A stretch of 60,560 bases of DNA from Deltaproteobacteria bacterium. GTDB lineage: Bacteria > Desulfobacterota > Desulfuromonadia > Desulfuromonadales > JAAYDE01. The position numbers and the translations under genes are program-made. The DNA lies in contig JAFGRU010000043.1 of assembly GCA_016934985.1 (NCBI GenBank), positions 1 to 60,560 on the forward strand, written 5' to 3'. A model generated the notes under the pieces. The model saw only the letters and a program-made list of their open reading frames with translations, was not told the origin of the DNA and searched no databases. Shown piece after piece: positions 27,402 through 37,641 of this stretch. Numbering within the stretch: position 1 is the first letter of the stretch; every line of letters starts with the position of its first letter.

Positions 27402-28571
27402 ATGGGAATGACGGATTTTATTTTCAGTTCCGAATCGGTCAGCGAAGGTCATCCTGACAAGGTTGCCGATCAGATTTCCGACGCTGTCCTCGATGCCATT
27501 CTGGAACAGGATACTGGCGCTCGGGTAGCCTGCGAGACCCTCGTAACCACCGGCATGGTTTTTATAGCCGGGGAGATTACCACCCATGCCTATGTCGAAT
27601 TGCCCGACATCGTCCGCGGTGTGGTTCGGGACATCGGCTACGATGATTGCTCTATTGGGTTTGACTGCGACACCTGCGCGGTTATTACCTCCATTGACCG
27701 TCAGTCACCGGATATCTCCCAGGGTGTTACCGTCGGTGAAGGGCTGTATAAAGAGCAGGGGGCGGGTGATCAGGGAATCATGTTCGGCTATGCCTGCCGG
27801 GAAACGCCTGAGCTGATGCCCATGCCCATCATGTTCGCCCACCGTTTGACCCAGCGTCTCGCAGAAGTGCGCAAGGACGGGACCCTCGACTTTCTACGTC
27901 CCGACGCGAAATCCCAGGTGTCCGTTCAGTATATCGACGATAAACCGGTGCACGTCGATGCCGTGGTCATCTCTTCCCAGCACTCGCCCGATGTCAGTTA
28001 CGAGAACTTGCGCGATGCGATCATCGATGAGGTTGTCAAAAAGATTATACCCGTTGACTTGATCGATAAGAAAACGCGTTTTTTCATTAATCCCACCGGT
28101 CGTTTTGTCGTTGGCGGCCCCATGGGCGACTGCGGTCTGACCGGGAGAAAAATCATTGTTGATACCTATGGCGGCCTGGGTTCCCATGGAGGCGGCGCTT
28201 TTTCCGGCAAGGATCCGTCCAAGGTTGACCGCAGTGCTTCCTACATGGCCCGTTACATCTCCAAAAACGTTGTCGCCGCGGGGCTGGCGGATAAATGTGA
28301 ATTACAGATCGCCTATGCTATCGGCGTAGCCGAGCCGGTGTCGGTTATGGTCCAGACCTATGGAACCAGTAAAATTTCACCGGACCACATCGCCGCCCTG
28401 ATCCGTGAAGAGTTCGACATGCGGCCTGCCGAAATCATAAAAAATCTTGATCTCTTGAGGCCAATTTACCGCAAAACTGCGGCCTACGGGCATTTCGGCC
28501 GGGAGCTTCCGGAATTCACCTGGGAGAAAACGGATCGCGCCGCTTCTTTGCGTGATCGAGCCGGCCTCTAA
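27402..28571 (+). CDS. metK: S-adenosylmethionine synthetase
   Basis: MetK makes SAM from methionine and ATP. The 389-residue length is normal. Signatures include [20 protein letters not shown], the ATP motif [13 protein letters not shown], and the phosphate loop [26 protein letters not shown] precedes the ATG at 27402. It is 82 bases after ptsI in the same direction, and a terminator follows. No SAM riboswitch was recognised in the leader. Confidence 0.98.
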   Translation: MGMTDFIFSSESVSEGHPDKVADQISDAVLDAILEQDTGARVACETLVTTGMVFIAGEITTHAYVELPDIVRGVVRDIGYDDCSIGFDCDTCAVITSIDRQSPDISQGVTVGEGLYKEQGAGDQGIMFGYACRETPELMPMPIMFAHRLTQRLAEVRKDGTLDFLRPDAKSQVSVQYIDDKPVHVDAVVISSQHSPDVSYENLRDAIIDEVVKKIIPVDLIDKKTRFFINPTGRFVVGGPMGDCGLTGRKIIVDTYGGLGSHGGGAFSGKDPSKVDRSASYMARYISKNVVAAGLADKCELQIAYAIGVAEPVSVMVQTYGTSKISPDHIAALIREEFDMRPAEIIKNLDLLRPIYRKTAAYGHFGRELPEFTWEKTDRAASLRDRAGL

Positions 28572-28593
28572 TGGTGATGTTATTTTAAAAAAG

Positions 28594-28628
28594 CAAAAAA
28601 GACGGACTTCTGAGGTTCGTCTTTTTTG
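28594..28628 (+). terminator. Rho-independent terminator after metK
   Basis: Arms 28594-28607 and 28615-28628 pair with one G-T wobble and a 7-base loop, with A and T runs at the base. Confidence 0.88.
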
Positions 28629-28766
28629 TTGTGTCTTTGGCGTTGATTTTCTAATCTGAGGTAATAGTCTGGAATTAGAATTGACTCCTTGCCTGAGTGC
28701 CGGGATGGCCTGGAAAGAGCCGTTGCCGGCAGGGGCTACATTTTCCGAAGAGAAAGCAGAAACTTC

Positions 28767-30083
28767 ATGAAAAAAACCTATGTTCTGGATACCAATGTTT
28801 TGCTTCACGATCCCCAGTCAATATTCAAATTTGAAGATAATGACCTGGTGATCCCCATTACGGTTATCGAGGAAATTGACGGTTTCAAGAAGGATTTAAG
28901 CGAAACCGGGCGTAATGCCCGTCATGTGTCGCGAATTCTCGATGCTCTGCGCCAGCAAAAACCTCTGATGGAGGGTGCCCCGCTGGAAAACGGAGGCACT
29001 TTGAAAGTGGCTAGAGTTACTGAAGAAGCTTTGGGGAAGCTGCCGCCTGATCTCAAAAGCGAGCGGGCCGACAACCGGATTCTGGCCGTGGCCATGATGC
29101 ACGAGGTTGGCTCAAAACAACAGGTGATTTTTGTCACCAAGGACACCAACCTGCGTATCAAGGCCGATGCCGTGGGCCTGCATGCTCAGGATTATGAATC
29201 GGACAAGGTGGCCATCGAAGATCTCTACACCGGGACCGAGGACCTGCACCTCGACAGCAGTGATGTCGACCGTTTTTTCGGTCAGGGTTTTCTGGAACCC
29301 AAGGAGGAGATTGCCCCCAATGAGTGCCTGACCCTGGTCGACAATGCCAATCCCCGTCACACAGCCTTGTGCCGTTATCATGACAATGTCAAACAATTGT
29401 TGCCTCTGGGAACCTTGCCCAAGGAAGGGATCTGGGGCATCCAGCCGCGCAATCGCGAACAGCGCTTTGCTTTAGACCTGCTTCTCGACGACAGTATCCA
29501 GTTGGTGACCCTGATCGGTAAGGCAGGAACCGGGAAAACCCTCCTCGCCATTGCTGCCGGCCTTCTCAAAGTAGCAGATGAGACTTTTTACAGCCGACTT
29601 CTGGTTTCCCGGCCGGTTTATCCTTTAGGGCGGGACCTTGGTTTTCTCCCCGGCGATGTCGAGGAGAAACTTGGCCCCTGGATGCAGCCGATTTTCGACA
29701 ATGTCGACCTGCTTCTCGACTCGGTCGAACATCAGGGGAAACGCAAACGTGGATATCGGGAACTGGTGGAGATGGGAATTCTCCAGATCGAAGCTCTGAC
29801 TTATATTCGCGGGCGTTCCATTCCCAAACAGTATCTGATTGTCGATGAAGCGCAAAACCTAACCCCACACGAAATCAAAACCATAACCACCCGGGCCGGG
29901 GAGGGGACCAAAATCGTTCTGACAGGCGACCCCTATCAGATTGATAATCCTTATGTCGATTCTTCCAGCAACGGCCTCAATTATGTGGTGTCGAAGTTTC
30001 GCGGCCAGAGCATCTACGGCCATGTCACTCTGACCAAGGGGGAACGCTCTCCTCTGGCTGAACTTGCCGCCAACCTGTTATAG
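28767..30083 (+). CDS. PhoH-like protein with N-terminal PIN domain (PhoH2-type)
   Basis: A 438-residue fusion of a PIN-type ribonuclease domain (KKTYVLDTNVLLHDPQSIFK, with acidic EEIDGF and VTKDTNL segments) and a C-terminal PhoH ATPase (Walker A TLIGKAGTGKTLLAIAAGLL, then YLIVDEAQNLTPHEIKTITT). Such PhoH2 proteins couple RNA cleavage with unwinding in related systems (family knowledge). The ATG at 28767 begins the PIN domain; the frame opens earlier. tsaD starts 24 bases downstream. Confidence 0.93.
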   Translation: MKKTYVLDTNVLLHDPQSIFKFEDNDLVIPITVIEEIDGFKKDLSETGRNARHVSRILDALRQQKPLMEGAPLENGGTLKVARVTEEALGKLPPDLKSERADNRILAVAMMHEVGSKQQVIFVTKDTNLRIKADAVGLHAQDYESDKVAIEDLYTGTEDLHLDSSDVDRFFGQGFLEPKEEIAPNECLTLVDNANPRHTALCRYHDNVKQLLPLGTLPKEGIWGIQPRNREQRFALDLLLDDSIQLVTLIGKAGTGKTLLAIAAGLLKVADETFYSRLLVSRPVYPLGRDLGFLPGDVEEKLGPWMQPIFDNVDLLLDSVEHQGKRKRGYRELVEMGILQIEALTYIRGRSIPKQYLIVDEAQNLTPHEIKTITTRAGEGTKIVLTGDPYQIDNPYVDSSSNGLNYVVSKFRGQSIYGHVTLTKGERSPLAELAANLL

Positions 30084-30107
30084 GCAGCTGGGAGGGACGA
30101 AAAACTG

Positions 30108-31124
30108 ATGCTGGTACTGGCGATTGAAACCTCCTGTGACGAAACCTCCGTCGCCCTGGTTCGGGATGGCTCCAGGATTCTCTCCAATGTTGTCTCGTCT
30201 CAGGTCGATATCCATGAGCGTTTCGGCGGCGTGGTTCCGGAACTGGCGTCGCGCAAACATCTTGAAAACATCGGCATTGTTATTGACGAAGCTCTCCACA
30301 AGGCGCAGCTTTCTTTGAACGATGTCGAGGGCATCTGCGTGACCCGCGGTCCGGGTCTTATCGGTGCGTTGCTGGTCGGGTTGTCGACAGCCAAGGCCCT
30401 GGCCTTTGCTCTGAGAGTGCCCTGGGTCGGGCTGCATCACATGGAAGGGCATATCCTGGCTGTTAAATTGGAGCGGGAGTTGGAATTTCCATTTCTCGCC
30501 CTGGCTGTTTCCGGTGCCCATACCCATCTCTACCGGGTGGATGGTTACGGTTGTTATCAGACGCTGGGGCGGACCCTGGACGATGCGGCAGGCGAGGCCT
30601 ACGATAAGGTCGGCAAGCTTCTTGGTCTGGGTTATCCCGCCGGAGCCGCTATCGACCGTTTGGCCGCCGAAGGGGATTCCGGTCGCTGGACGTTTCCTCG
30701 CGCATTGCTGCAAAAGGATAATCTCGATTTCAGCTTCAGCGGACTTAAAACCGCGGTTTGGAGCCAGGTCAGCAAGGTTTCTCCTGATGCTGAGGAAGTG
30801 CGTCACATCGCTGCCGGCTTCCAGGAGGCCGTCGTGGATGTGTTGACTCGCAAAACGCTCAAGGCCGTTGCAGGGAGCGGTCTCCGACGGGTGGTTGTCG
30901 CCGGTGGGGTTGCCTGCAACCGCGGGCTTCGAGAGCGCTTCAATATGCTTGCCGAGAGGCATGATTTTGATGTATATTTTCCTTCCCCGGGTCTTTGTGC
31001 CGACAATGCCGCCATGTTGGCGGTGGCTGGAAATTTTTATCTGGAGAACGGTTGTAGTGAATCTCTCAGCCTGAATGCCGTTGCTCAATGGATATTGGAT
31101 TCAGTCAAATTTTCCTTTGATTAA
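30108..31124 (+). CDS. tsaD: tRNA threonylcarbamoyladenosine transferase TsaD
   Basis: TsaD transfers the threonylcarbamoyl group to A37 of ANN-decoding tRNAs, together with TsaB and TsaE. The 338-residue protein has the ASKHA fold start MLVLAIETSCDETSVAL, the metal-binding HHMEGHILAVKLE motif, LAVSGAHTHLYRV, and VVAGGVACNRGLRERF. All key residues appear present. It sits between phoH and a DUF2062 gene. Confidence 0.98.
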   Translation: MLVLAIETSCDETSVALVRDGSRILSNVVSSQVDIHERFGGVVPELASRKHLENIGIVIDEALHKAQLSLNDVEGICVTRGPGLIGALLVGLSTAKALAFALRVPWVGLHHMEGHILAVKLERELEFPFLALAVSGAHTHLYRVDGYGCYQTLGRTLDDAAGEAYDKVGKLLGLGYPAGAAIDRLAAEGDSGRWTFPRALLQKDNLDFSFSGLKTAVWSQVSKVSPDAEEVRHIAAGFQEAVVDVLTRKTLKAVAGSGLRRVVVAGGVACNRGLRERFNMLAERHDFDVYFPSPGLCADNAAMLAVAGNFYLENGCSESLSLNAVAQWILDSVKFSFD

Positions 31125-31148
31125 TGTTTGTCGTGAGCTGATTGGAAC

Positions 31149-31640
31149 ATGTGGCGAGATTGGTTTCTTGTCAGACAGATTAAGCTTTTTTATATTCGCC
31201 TGATCCGCATTCGAGGGGAATCGGAAGAGGTTGCTGAGGGGTTGGCGCTCGGGATATTTATCGGCATGACCCCGACCTTCGGTTTCCAGATGGCTCTTGC
31301 AGTGCTGGTGGCTGCACTGGTCAAGAGAAACAAGCTCGCTGCGGCCCTGGGGGTCTGGGTGACTAATCCACTGACGGCCCCTTTCATATATGCTGCCGAA
31401 TATGAATTTGCTCGTTTTCTCTTTGGGTGGGAGAGAATACATCTTCCAGCCCGTTTCACCCTCAATGAGATGCTGCAGCTTGGCTGGGGGGTGATGGCCC
31501 CCCTTTGGTTGGGGAGTATCGTATTCGGAATTGTCGGTGCCGTTATCACCTATTACATCTGCTTGAAAATGGTCCCTGTTGCCAAGTCCTGCCGCATTCC
31601 CCGCTGGCCGCGCAGACGCCGCAAAAAAAATTTCCTGTGA
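31149..31640 (+). CDS. DUF2062 membrane protein
   Basis: A 163-residue membrane protein of the DUF2062 family: EEVAEGLALGIFIGMTPTFG and KLAAALGVWVTNPLTAPFIY are the characteristic stretches. It has about three hydrophobic segments (roughly 43-65, 70-88 and 125-150). Function is unknown; relatives often neighbour cell-envelope genes. It lies 24 bases after tsaD and 11 bases before rsmA. Confidence 0.85.
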   Translation: MWRDWFLVRQIKLFYIRLIRIRGESEEVAEGLALGIFIGMTPTFGFQMALAVLVAALVKRNKLAAALGVWVTNPLTAPFIYAAEYEFARFLFGWERIHLPARFTLNEMLQLGWGVMAPLWLGSIVFGIVGAVITYYICLKMVPVAKSCRIPRWPRRRRKKNFL

Positions 31641-31651
31641 AATAAACTCTT

Positions 31652-32446
31652 ATGGCTTTTTCTCCAAGAAGGCGCTTCAGTCAGAACTTTTTACGCGACC
31701 TCCGGGTTGTGGAAAAAATTCTGGCGGCCGCGGAGTTGGTTGCCGAGGACCGGGTTTTGGAGATCGGGCCGGGCCTGGGTGTGCTCACTCGCCGTTTGGC
31801 GAGCCTTTGCAAAGAAGTGCAGGTCATTGAGATCGACCGGGATCTCGCTCTCGAATTAAAGGCCGGGGGAGATCTGGATGTCGACATTCACGAAGGGGAT
31901 GCCCTTAAAATGGATTGGCGGGAGCTGCTTAGAGAGCCCCCCTGGAAAATGGTTGCCAATCTTCCTTACAATATTTCAAGCCCCCTTTTTTTTAAAATTC
32001 TCGAGAACAGGGACCTTTTCGAACGTTTGGCACTCATGTTTCAGAAGGAGTTCGCAGCGCGTCTCTGCGCTCAGCCTGGGAACAAGGATTACGGCATTCC
32101 ATCGGTTTTCTGCCGCCAGTATTTTGATGTCTCTCCTGTCGCAGTGGTTCCACCAACTTCTTTTTTCCCGGCACCTAAGGTGTCCTCCATGGTCCTTGTA
32201 CTAACTCCCCTCAATAAACCCCGGGTGGCCGTTGCCGATGAAAAGCTCTTTTTCCAGGTGGTTCGTGGTGCTTTCGCCCAGCGTCGCAAAACCCTTCCTA
32301 ATTCCCTCAAAGGTTTCGGTTTCAAGGCGGATCTGGTAGCGGAAAAAATCGCTGTTTCGGGTATTGATCCGCGAAGACGAGGGGAAACCCTGAGCCTTGA
32401 AGAGTTTGCCTCCCTGGCCCGAGTCTTTGCCGACGAATCCTGCTGA
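31652..32446 (+). CDS. rsmA: 16S rRNA dimethyladenosine transferase
   Basis: RsmA (KsgA) dimethylates two adjacent adenines near the 3' end of 16S rRNA during 30S assembly. The 264-residue protein has the N-terminal FSQNFLRDLRVVEKIL signature, SAM motif LEIGPGLGVLTRRLA, and the catalytic VANLPYNISSPLFFKIL (NLPY). The C-terminal VRGAFAQRRKTLPNSLKGF fits the family. The ribosome site is weak. Confidence 0.97.
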   Translation: MAFSPRRRFSQNFLRDLRVVEKILAAAELVAEDRVLEIGPGLGVLTRRLASLCKEVQVIEIDRDLALELKAGGDLDVDIHEGDALKMDWRELLREPPWKMVANLPYNISSPLFFKILENRDLFERLALMFQKEFAARLCAQPGNKDYGIPSVFCRQYFDVSPVAVVPPTSFFPAPKVSSMVLVLTPLNKPRVAVADEKLFFQVVRGAFAQRRKTLPNSLKGFGFKADLVAEKIAVSGIDPRRRGETLSLEEFASLARVFADESC

Positions 32447-32481
32447 CTGGCATAGACCCGGCTTATTGCGCCCCTGTCAAC

Positions 32482-32510
32482 TTGTCAATGCTGGACCCCT
32501 GCGTTATGCT
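32482..32510 (+). promoter_or_regulatory. Putative sigma-70 promoter of the glutamate dehydrogenase gene
   Basis: TTGTCA (32482-32487) and TATGCT (32505-32510), spacer 17, lie about 50 bases before the start codon in the gap after rsmA. Confidence 0.5.
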
Positions 32511-32559
32511 TTAGCGGATAAGAAGGGGTTTTCTCATGCTCTTAAAAGGTTGATTGGTC

Positions 32560-35500
32560 ATGAAGATATTTTTTGAATCTTCCCAGAAGCGTTTTTCTCC
32601 GGATCGCCTCCGCGCCAAATCCCAAAGCGCTTTTAAAGTTCTTGAAGCAGAGCTGGATCCAGACACGGCCCGTGAAATCAAACACCTGGTTGATTTTCTC
32701 GGCGAGGACGTTCCCTTGGCGTTTCCTGCCGGCTTCAATCTCTCCCAGGCAGCCGATTGTCTGAAATTCTTTTATGCCTTTGTCGTCGGCAGCCGGGACA
32801 AGATCGATGTCGCTCTGGTCCAAGGGCGCCTCAAAGGGCACTCTTTTCTCTTTACCAAGGCGCCCAATGTCCCTTTTCTTCTTGACTCGTTGCAGGTTTG
32901 GCTGCGTCGTCAGGATGTGGTTTTCCGCGTAATGGGCCACCCGGCTTTCAACGTTGTTTTGAAGGACAACGGAAAACCGGGTTTTTCCAAAAAAGGACCT
33001 CAAGACTCCTATATTCTCATCGATATTCTGGCTAAGGATGGTGTTCCCCAAAAGCGCCTGGAAAAAGAGATCCGTGCTGTCCTTAAGGATGTTCTGAAAA
33101 TTGCCGGCGCCCGGAAGACTCTGACTGGCAAACTCGCTGAACTTCAAAAGCATCCCGAACTGGGGGATCAGAAACCTTTTCTTGAGTGGCTCGGCCAAGA
33201 AAACTTTTTACCTTTTGCCTACCGCTGTTTTCGCCTAGAAAAAACCAAAGACAACCTGAACTTGACCATTGAAAATGGCAAAAAAATCGGAATTACAAGG
33301 TTTTTTGATGGTTTTGCTGTTGATGAGACGAGCGATGCAAACAGCTGCAACGGGCTCGTGCGAGACAGGATGCTGCGCCAAGGTATTGCCGCGGTGGAGG
33401 AGCTGGATATGCCGAGCCCCATCTACCGTCTGGAAAACCTTTTTTATATCGGTTTTCGTGTCCCCGCCGGAGCGGACATCTGGCTGGAACATGCCTTCAT
33501 CGGTCTTTTTACCCAACGTCGCCGCGAGGAAGTCAACACCGACATCCCCTTTTTGCGCAAACGTCTAATGACGGCGTTAGAAAAACTCGGTTGCGGCGAA
33601 GAAATGTACGACTTCCGGAAAATCTCGGAGATTTTCAACCTGCTGCCCAAGGTGGAACTGTTTTTTATGGAGCATCAGGAATACCTGGCCATGCTCCGGT
33701 CTTTCCGACTGCTTTTCCGTTTCGACGCCGTCAAGGTGGTGGCGATCCGCAACCTTTCCGCCCGCGCCCTTACCGTTCTTATCATCATGCCCCGTCTGTT
33801 TTACCAGGCCGGGCGTCTGGAGCGTCTGGAAGCCTATCTGTGCCGTTTCTTTCATTCGTCTGCCGCTCACCTGCATATCGTACGCATGACCGACGACTAC
33901 CTGAGTATGCACGGTTATATCACTCCTGGCGATCTTGACGAGGATTATGATATGGATGCCCTGGAGGGTGCCCTGACCCGCATTATGCTTCCCTGGGGCA
34001 TACAATTCAACCGGCTTCTGGTCCGGCGTTGGGGGGAAAATGACGGGGCGCGCCTTGGCGTCAGGTACGACGACGGTTTTTCTGACGGCTACCGGGCCCT
34101 GGTTCATCCCCGCTTTGCCATCCGCGATGTCGAGAATATGGAAAAGCTTTCCAGACAAGGGACAGAATATGCTGACCTTTGGGGGCCTTTCCAGCTTAAC
34201 GAGCGTTTCTACAGGCTGCAGGTCTACAGTTATCAGGAGATCGACCTTAACGTTCTGATGCCTCTTCTGGAGAATCTCAATCTTCATGTTCTCAATGAGG
34301 CCGATTTTCAGGTCCGGGTCGGCGGGGGCGAGATCTTCATCAAGAGCTTTTCGGTTTGCCTCCTTTCTGAAAACCATATTGACGCTTTGAAGGAAAGGCT
34401 GCTCGATGCCTTTCGGGCTCTGCGGGAAGGGCGTCTGGAAAACGATGGCCTCAACCGCCTTGTCGTAATGGCCGGACTCGACTGGCGGGAGATTGATGTA
34501 CTGCGCGCTTATCGGAATTATTTCGGACAGCTTGACGCACCCTTCTCCAGGGGGCGTATCGATGGCAGCCTGGTTAATAATTACCGGGCGGCACGCCTGC
34601 TGTTTCGATATTTTGCGGCTCGTTTTCAGCCATTGTCGCAATGGAAGGACCAACTTGATCGCGAAGAGGAAGCCCTTTCCCCCTTACGCATGGAATTTCT
34701 GGAGGTCCTTAACGGCGTGGCCGATATCAGCGAAGACAAGATTATTCGCACCCTTTTTAATCTCATCGACTCCACGGTACGGACCAACTTTTTCCAACGC
34801 AGGGAAGACGCAGATTTTTTCATATCCTTGAAGATCAATGCCCTGGGGATTATCGACATGCCAGCTCCCCGCCCACTCTATGAAATCTACGTTCATGCCC
34901 GGGATATGGAGGGGATCCACCTGCGGGGCGGCAAAGTTGCCCGTGGCGGCATCCGCTGGTCTGACCGCCTTGACGATTTCCGCACCGAAATTCTCGGTCT
35001 CATGAAAACCCAGATGACCAAAAACTCCCTCATTGTCCCGGTCGGCTCCAAGGGAGGGTTTATCGTCAAACTGCCGTTCAGCAGTCGCGAAGAAGGGGCG
35101 GAGCTCTCACGGCGTGCCTATGAGCGCCTCATGCACGGTCTTCTCGATGTCACCGACAATCTTGTCAACGGGAAAATCAAACGGCCGCCTGCCCTTATCG
35201 CTTACGATGAGGATGATCCCTATCTGGTTGTCGCTGCCGATAAAGGGACCGCCCATCTGCCCGATGTCGCTAACGGTGTCAGTCAGGCTTACGGTTTCTG
35301 GCTCGGCGACGCTTTCGCAAGCGGCGGCAGCCACGGTTACGATCATAAAAAGCTTGGGATTACCGCCCGCGGTGCCTGGGTCTGTGTCCAGCGCCACTTT
35401 CGTGAACTCGGCACCGACATTCAGGAAGAACCGGTCACGGTCATCGGCATTGGCGATATGAGCGGCGACGTGTTCGGCAACGGCATGCTCTGTTCCCGTC

Positions 35501-37314
35501 AAATCCGGCTTCTCGGTGCCTTCAACCATCGCCATATTTTTCTCGATCCGGATCCCGATCCCGAGTTGTCGTTTAAAGAGCGGAAGCGTCTTTTCAAGCT
35601 CCCGAGATCTTCCTGGGATAGCTACAATCCTGATCTGATTTCCTCCGGGGGGGGCGTTTTCCCTCGTGCGGCCAAGGATATTCCTCTTTCCACAGAGGTG
35701 CGGAGCTGGCTCGGCTGCCGCCATGAGACCATTGACGGCGACGGACTCATCCGTCTCCTTCTGCAGGCCGAAGCCGACCTCCTCTGGAACGGCGGTATCG
35801 GAACCTATTTTAAAGCCGAAAACGAGGACAATGAGGATGTTGGCGACCGCAGCAACGAAGCGACCCGTATCAATGCCGGGCAGCTGCGGGTTAAGGTCGT
35901 GGGCGAGGGGGGCAACCTCGGGTTCACCCAAAAGGGCCGGATTGAATATGCCCTGCGAGGCGGACGCATCAACACCGATGCCATCGATAATTCGGGTGGC
36001 GTTGATTGTTCCGACCACGAGGTTAATCTCAAAATTTTCCTGGGCCAGATTCGTTACAAAGGGAAAAAAGGCATGCCCGTCGAGGAGCGAAACCGCCTCC
36101 TCGAAGAAGTGACGGACGAGGTCTGCGGTGATGTTCTGGACAACAACTATCATCAGAGCCTTTGCCTGTCCCTCGACCAGTTGCGCTGCAGTGAGGACGT
36201 CTATCCCTTTCTCGATCTTTGTCACTATCTGGTCAACAAAGGATTGCTCGACCGTGGCGGCGAATTCCTCCCTACGGCCAAAGAGGTTCTCTCCCGCCCG
36301 GAGAGAAGGCTGTGCCGGCCCGAACTTTCCATTCTCCTGGCTTACAGCAAAATGGATTTATACCAGGAGTTATTGAAAAATGATCTTAGCTGCCTGCAGC
36401 AATGTCCCGATTTTCTCAACGATTATTTTCCCCAGGATGTGATCAAGGTGGCTGGGCCGCAGGTTGAAAAACACCCCCTGGCCCGGGAGATTACCGCCAC
36501 CGTGGTCACCAATTATGTAGCCGACAGGGCCGGATGCAGCTTTGGCTTCAGGTTGGCGGCCCTTGCCGGGGCGCCCCTCTTTCAGGTCGTCAGCACTTAC
36601 CTGATTTTCGACAAGGCCCTGGGAGGTGAAGCTATCCGTCGGACCCTGATAGCCATGGACAACCGGTTGCCCAGTGAACGCCAGTACGAGATTCTGCTGC
36701 AGCTTGAAGAGAGCCTTGCTTTTCTCACTTACTGGGCTCTCAAATATGCCTCAATGCCTCCCTTCCAGGCCGGTGCATACAGAAAATTCGCAACCGACAT
36801 GGAAGAATATTTCAAATCTCTGGCTTCGCTGGTGTCTGAGAAGGAATGGCAGGAATCAAAAAAGCGGGGTGAGGACTTGGAGGCCTTTGGCATAGCGCCG
36901 GAAATAGCAAAAAAGATTGTCCTTTTGCCTTTTCTTCGGAATTTTCTGCCGGTGGCATCCCTGGTGGAGAAAACCGGGCTCGATTTCTATTCCATCGGCC
37001 AGACTTACAACGAGGTCCATGTCCGTCTGGAAATCGAGGACCTGTTCAAAAGACTTGATGCTATTCCCCTGCGTGACCATTGGGACCGTATGGCCAAGCA
37101 GACCCTGGGCTCCAAAATACTCTCTCTCGGTTACCGCCTGACCGCCGAGGTCTGGACTAATGCCGAGGGCAATCTTGAAAGTTTTTTGACCAGACGCCGG
37201 GTTCAGGTTGATTCCTACCGCCGTCTGAAGCAGGAGCTGACCCGTACCAACGCCCTCAACTTCAATCCCTTCGCGGTCCTGGTTCAGGCCTTGGAAGAGG
37301 TCCTCGGAAGTTGA
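32560..37314 (+). CDS. gdhB: Large NAD-specific glutamate dehydrogenase (GDH-180 class)
   Basis: A very large protein (about 1,584 residues) of the bacterial NAD-GDH family, which oxidises glutamate to 2-oxoglutarate and ammonia. Diagnostic stretches in the central catalytic region are ARGGIRWSDRLDDFRTEILG, LMKTQMTKNSLIVPVGSKGG (the lysine-rich substrate loop), VTVIGIGDMSGDVFGNGML (nucleotide fold) and VVGEGGNLGFTQKGRIEYAL. Long N- and C-terminal regulatory regions flank it. ATG 32560 is chosen; TTG 32554 is possible. It appears monocistronic with its own promoter. The symbol is tentative. Confidence 0.93.
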   Translation: MKIFFESSQKRFSPDRLRAKSQSAFKVLEAELDPDTAREIKHLVDFLGEDVPLAFPAGFNLSQAADCLKFFYAFVVGSRDKIDVALVQGRLKGHSFLFTKAPNVPFLLDSLQVWLRRQDVVFRVMGHPAFNVVLKDNGKPGFSKKGPQDSYILIDILAKDGVPQKRLEKEIRAVLKDVLKIAGARKTLTGKLAELQKHPELGDQKPFLEWLGQENFLPFAYRCFRLEKTKDNLNLTIENGKKIGITRFFDGFAVDETSDANSCNGLVRDRMLRQGIAAVEELDMPSPIYRLENLFYIGFRVPAGADIWLEHAFIGLFTQRRREEVNTDIPFLRKRLMTALEKLGCGEEMYDFRKISEIFNLLPKVELFFMEHQEYLAMLRSFRLLFRFDAVKVVAIRNLSARALTVLIIMPRLFYQAGRLERLEAYLCRFFHSSAAHLHIVRMTDDYLSMHGYITPGDLDEDYDMDALEGALTRIMLPWGIQFNRLLVRRWGENDGARLGVRYDDGFSDGYRALVHPRFAIRDVENMEKLSRQGTEYADLWGPFQLNERFYRLQVYSYQEIDLNVLMPLLENLNLHVLNEADFQVRVGGGEIFIKSFSVCLLSENHIDALKERLLDAFRALREGRLENDGLNRLVVMAGLDWREIDVLRAYRNYFGQLDAPFSRGRIDGSLVNNYRAARLLFRYFAARFQPLSQWKDQLDREEEALSPLRMEFLEVLNGVADISEDKIIRTLFNLIDSTVRTNFFQRREDADFFISLKINALGIIDMPAPRPLYEIYVHARDMEGIHLRGGKVARGGIRWSDRLDDFRTEILGLMKTQMTKNSLIVPVGSKGGFIVKLPFSSREEGAELSRRAYERLMHGLLDVTDNLVNGKIKRPPALIAYDEDDPYLVVAADKGTAHLPDVANGVSQAYGFWLGDAFASGGSHGYDHKKLGITARGAWVCVQRHFRELGTDIQEEPVTVIGIGDMSGDVFGNGMLCSRQIRLLGAFNHRHIFLDPDPDPELSFKERKRLFKLPRSSWDSYNPDLISSGGGVFPRAAKDIPLSTEVRSWLGCRHETIDGDGLIRLLLQAEADLLWNGGIGTYFKAENEDNEDVGDRSNEATRINAGQLRVKVVGEGGNLGFTQKGRIEYALRGGRINTDAIDNSGGVDCSDHEVNLKIFLGQIRYKGKKGMPVEERNRLLEEVTDEVCGDVLDNNYHQSLCLSLDQLRCSEDVYPFLDLCHYLVNKGLLDRGGEFLPTAKEVLSRPERRLCRPELSILLAYSKMDLYQELLKNDLSCLQQCPDFLNDYFPQDVIKVAGPQVEKHPLAREITATVVTNYVADRAGCSFGFRLAALAGAPLFQVVSTYLIFDKALGGEAIRRTLIAMDNRLPSERQYEILLQLEESLAFLTYWALKYASMPPFQAGAYRKFATDMEEYFKSLASLVSEKEWQESKKRGEDLEAFGIAPEIAKKIVLLPFLRNFLPVASLVEKTGLDFYSIGQTYNEVHVRLEIEDLFKRLDAIPLRDHWDRMAKQTLGSKILSLGYRLTAEVWTNAEGNLESFLTRRRVQVDSYRRLKQELTRTNALNFNPFAVLVQALEEVLGS

Positions 37315-37437
37315 TTGCGGGACAAAGGGACGGGCTTTTTTCATCACGGTCTGGTAATTGCCTTTTAGTTGTGGTAAATTTCCAGATCGTCAGCAACTGA
37401 ATTGCCTCAGGGCCCGGAACCTGTGCCGGAGCCTGCC

Positions 37438-37641
37438 ATGGCAATGCGTTTTTATTATTTCAGCGACGCCCATGCCGCCTGGATCATACGACCGGGACGG
37501 AAGGCCTTAGTAGCGGAATCCTCCGGGAAAACAGTCCTCGGAGTGGATGCGGAGTGCCTTTCTGACTTGAGTCGGGAAGGCTTTTTGCTTTTTGGCGGTT
37601 CTTTTTCGGCGTCCGTAGTTGGAAAGGGGCTTCATACGTGA
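37438..37641 (+). CDS. Possible small ORF coupled to panB
   Basis: A 67-codon frame from ATG 37438 (MAMRFYYFSDAHAAWIIRPG) ends in a TGA that overlaps the panB GTG as GTGA. CCGGAG lies six bases before the ATG. The overlap and ribosome site favour real translation, possibly as a leader that couples to panB. The product matches nothing I recognise, has no clear domain, and the frame could be chance. About 120 bases upstream, after the dehydrogenase gene, show nothing else. Confidence 0.35.
   Translation: MAMRFYYFSDAHAAWIIRPGRKALVAESSGKTVLGVDAECLSDLSREGFLLFGGSFSASVVGKGLHT

Noticed and set aside
30078..31088. 336-codon minus-strand frame opposite tsaD
   Set aside because: tsaD is unambiguous on the plus strand, and this frame has no recognisable product.
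35107..36225. 372-codon minus-strand frame inside the glutamate dehydrogenase gene
   Set aside because: It arises from codon bias of the real gene.
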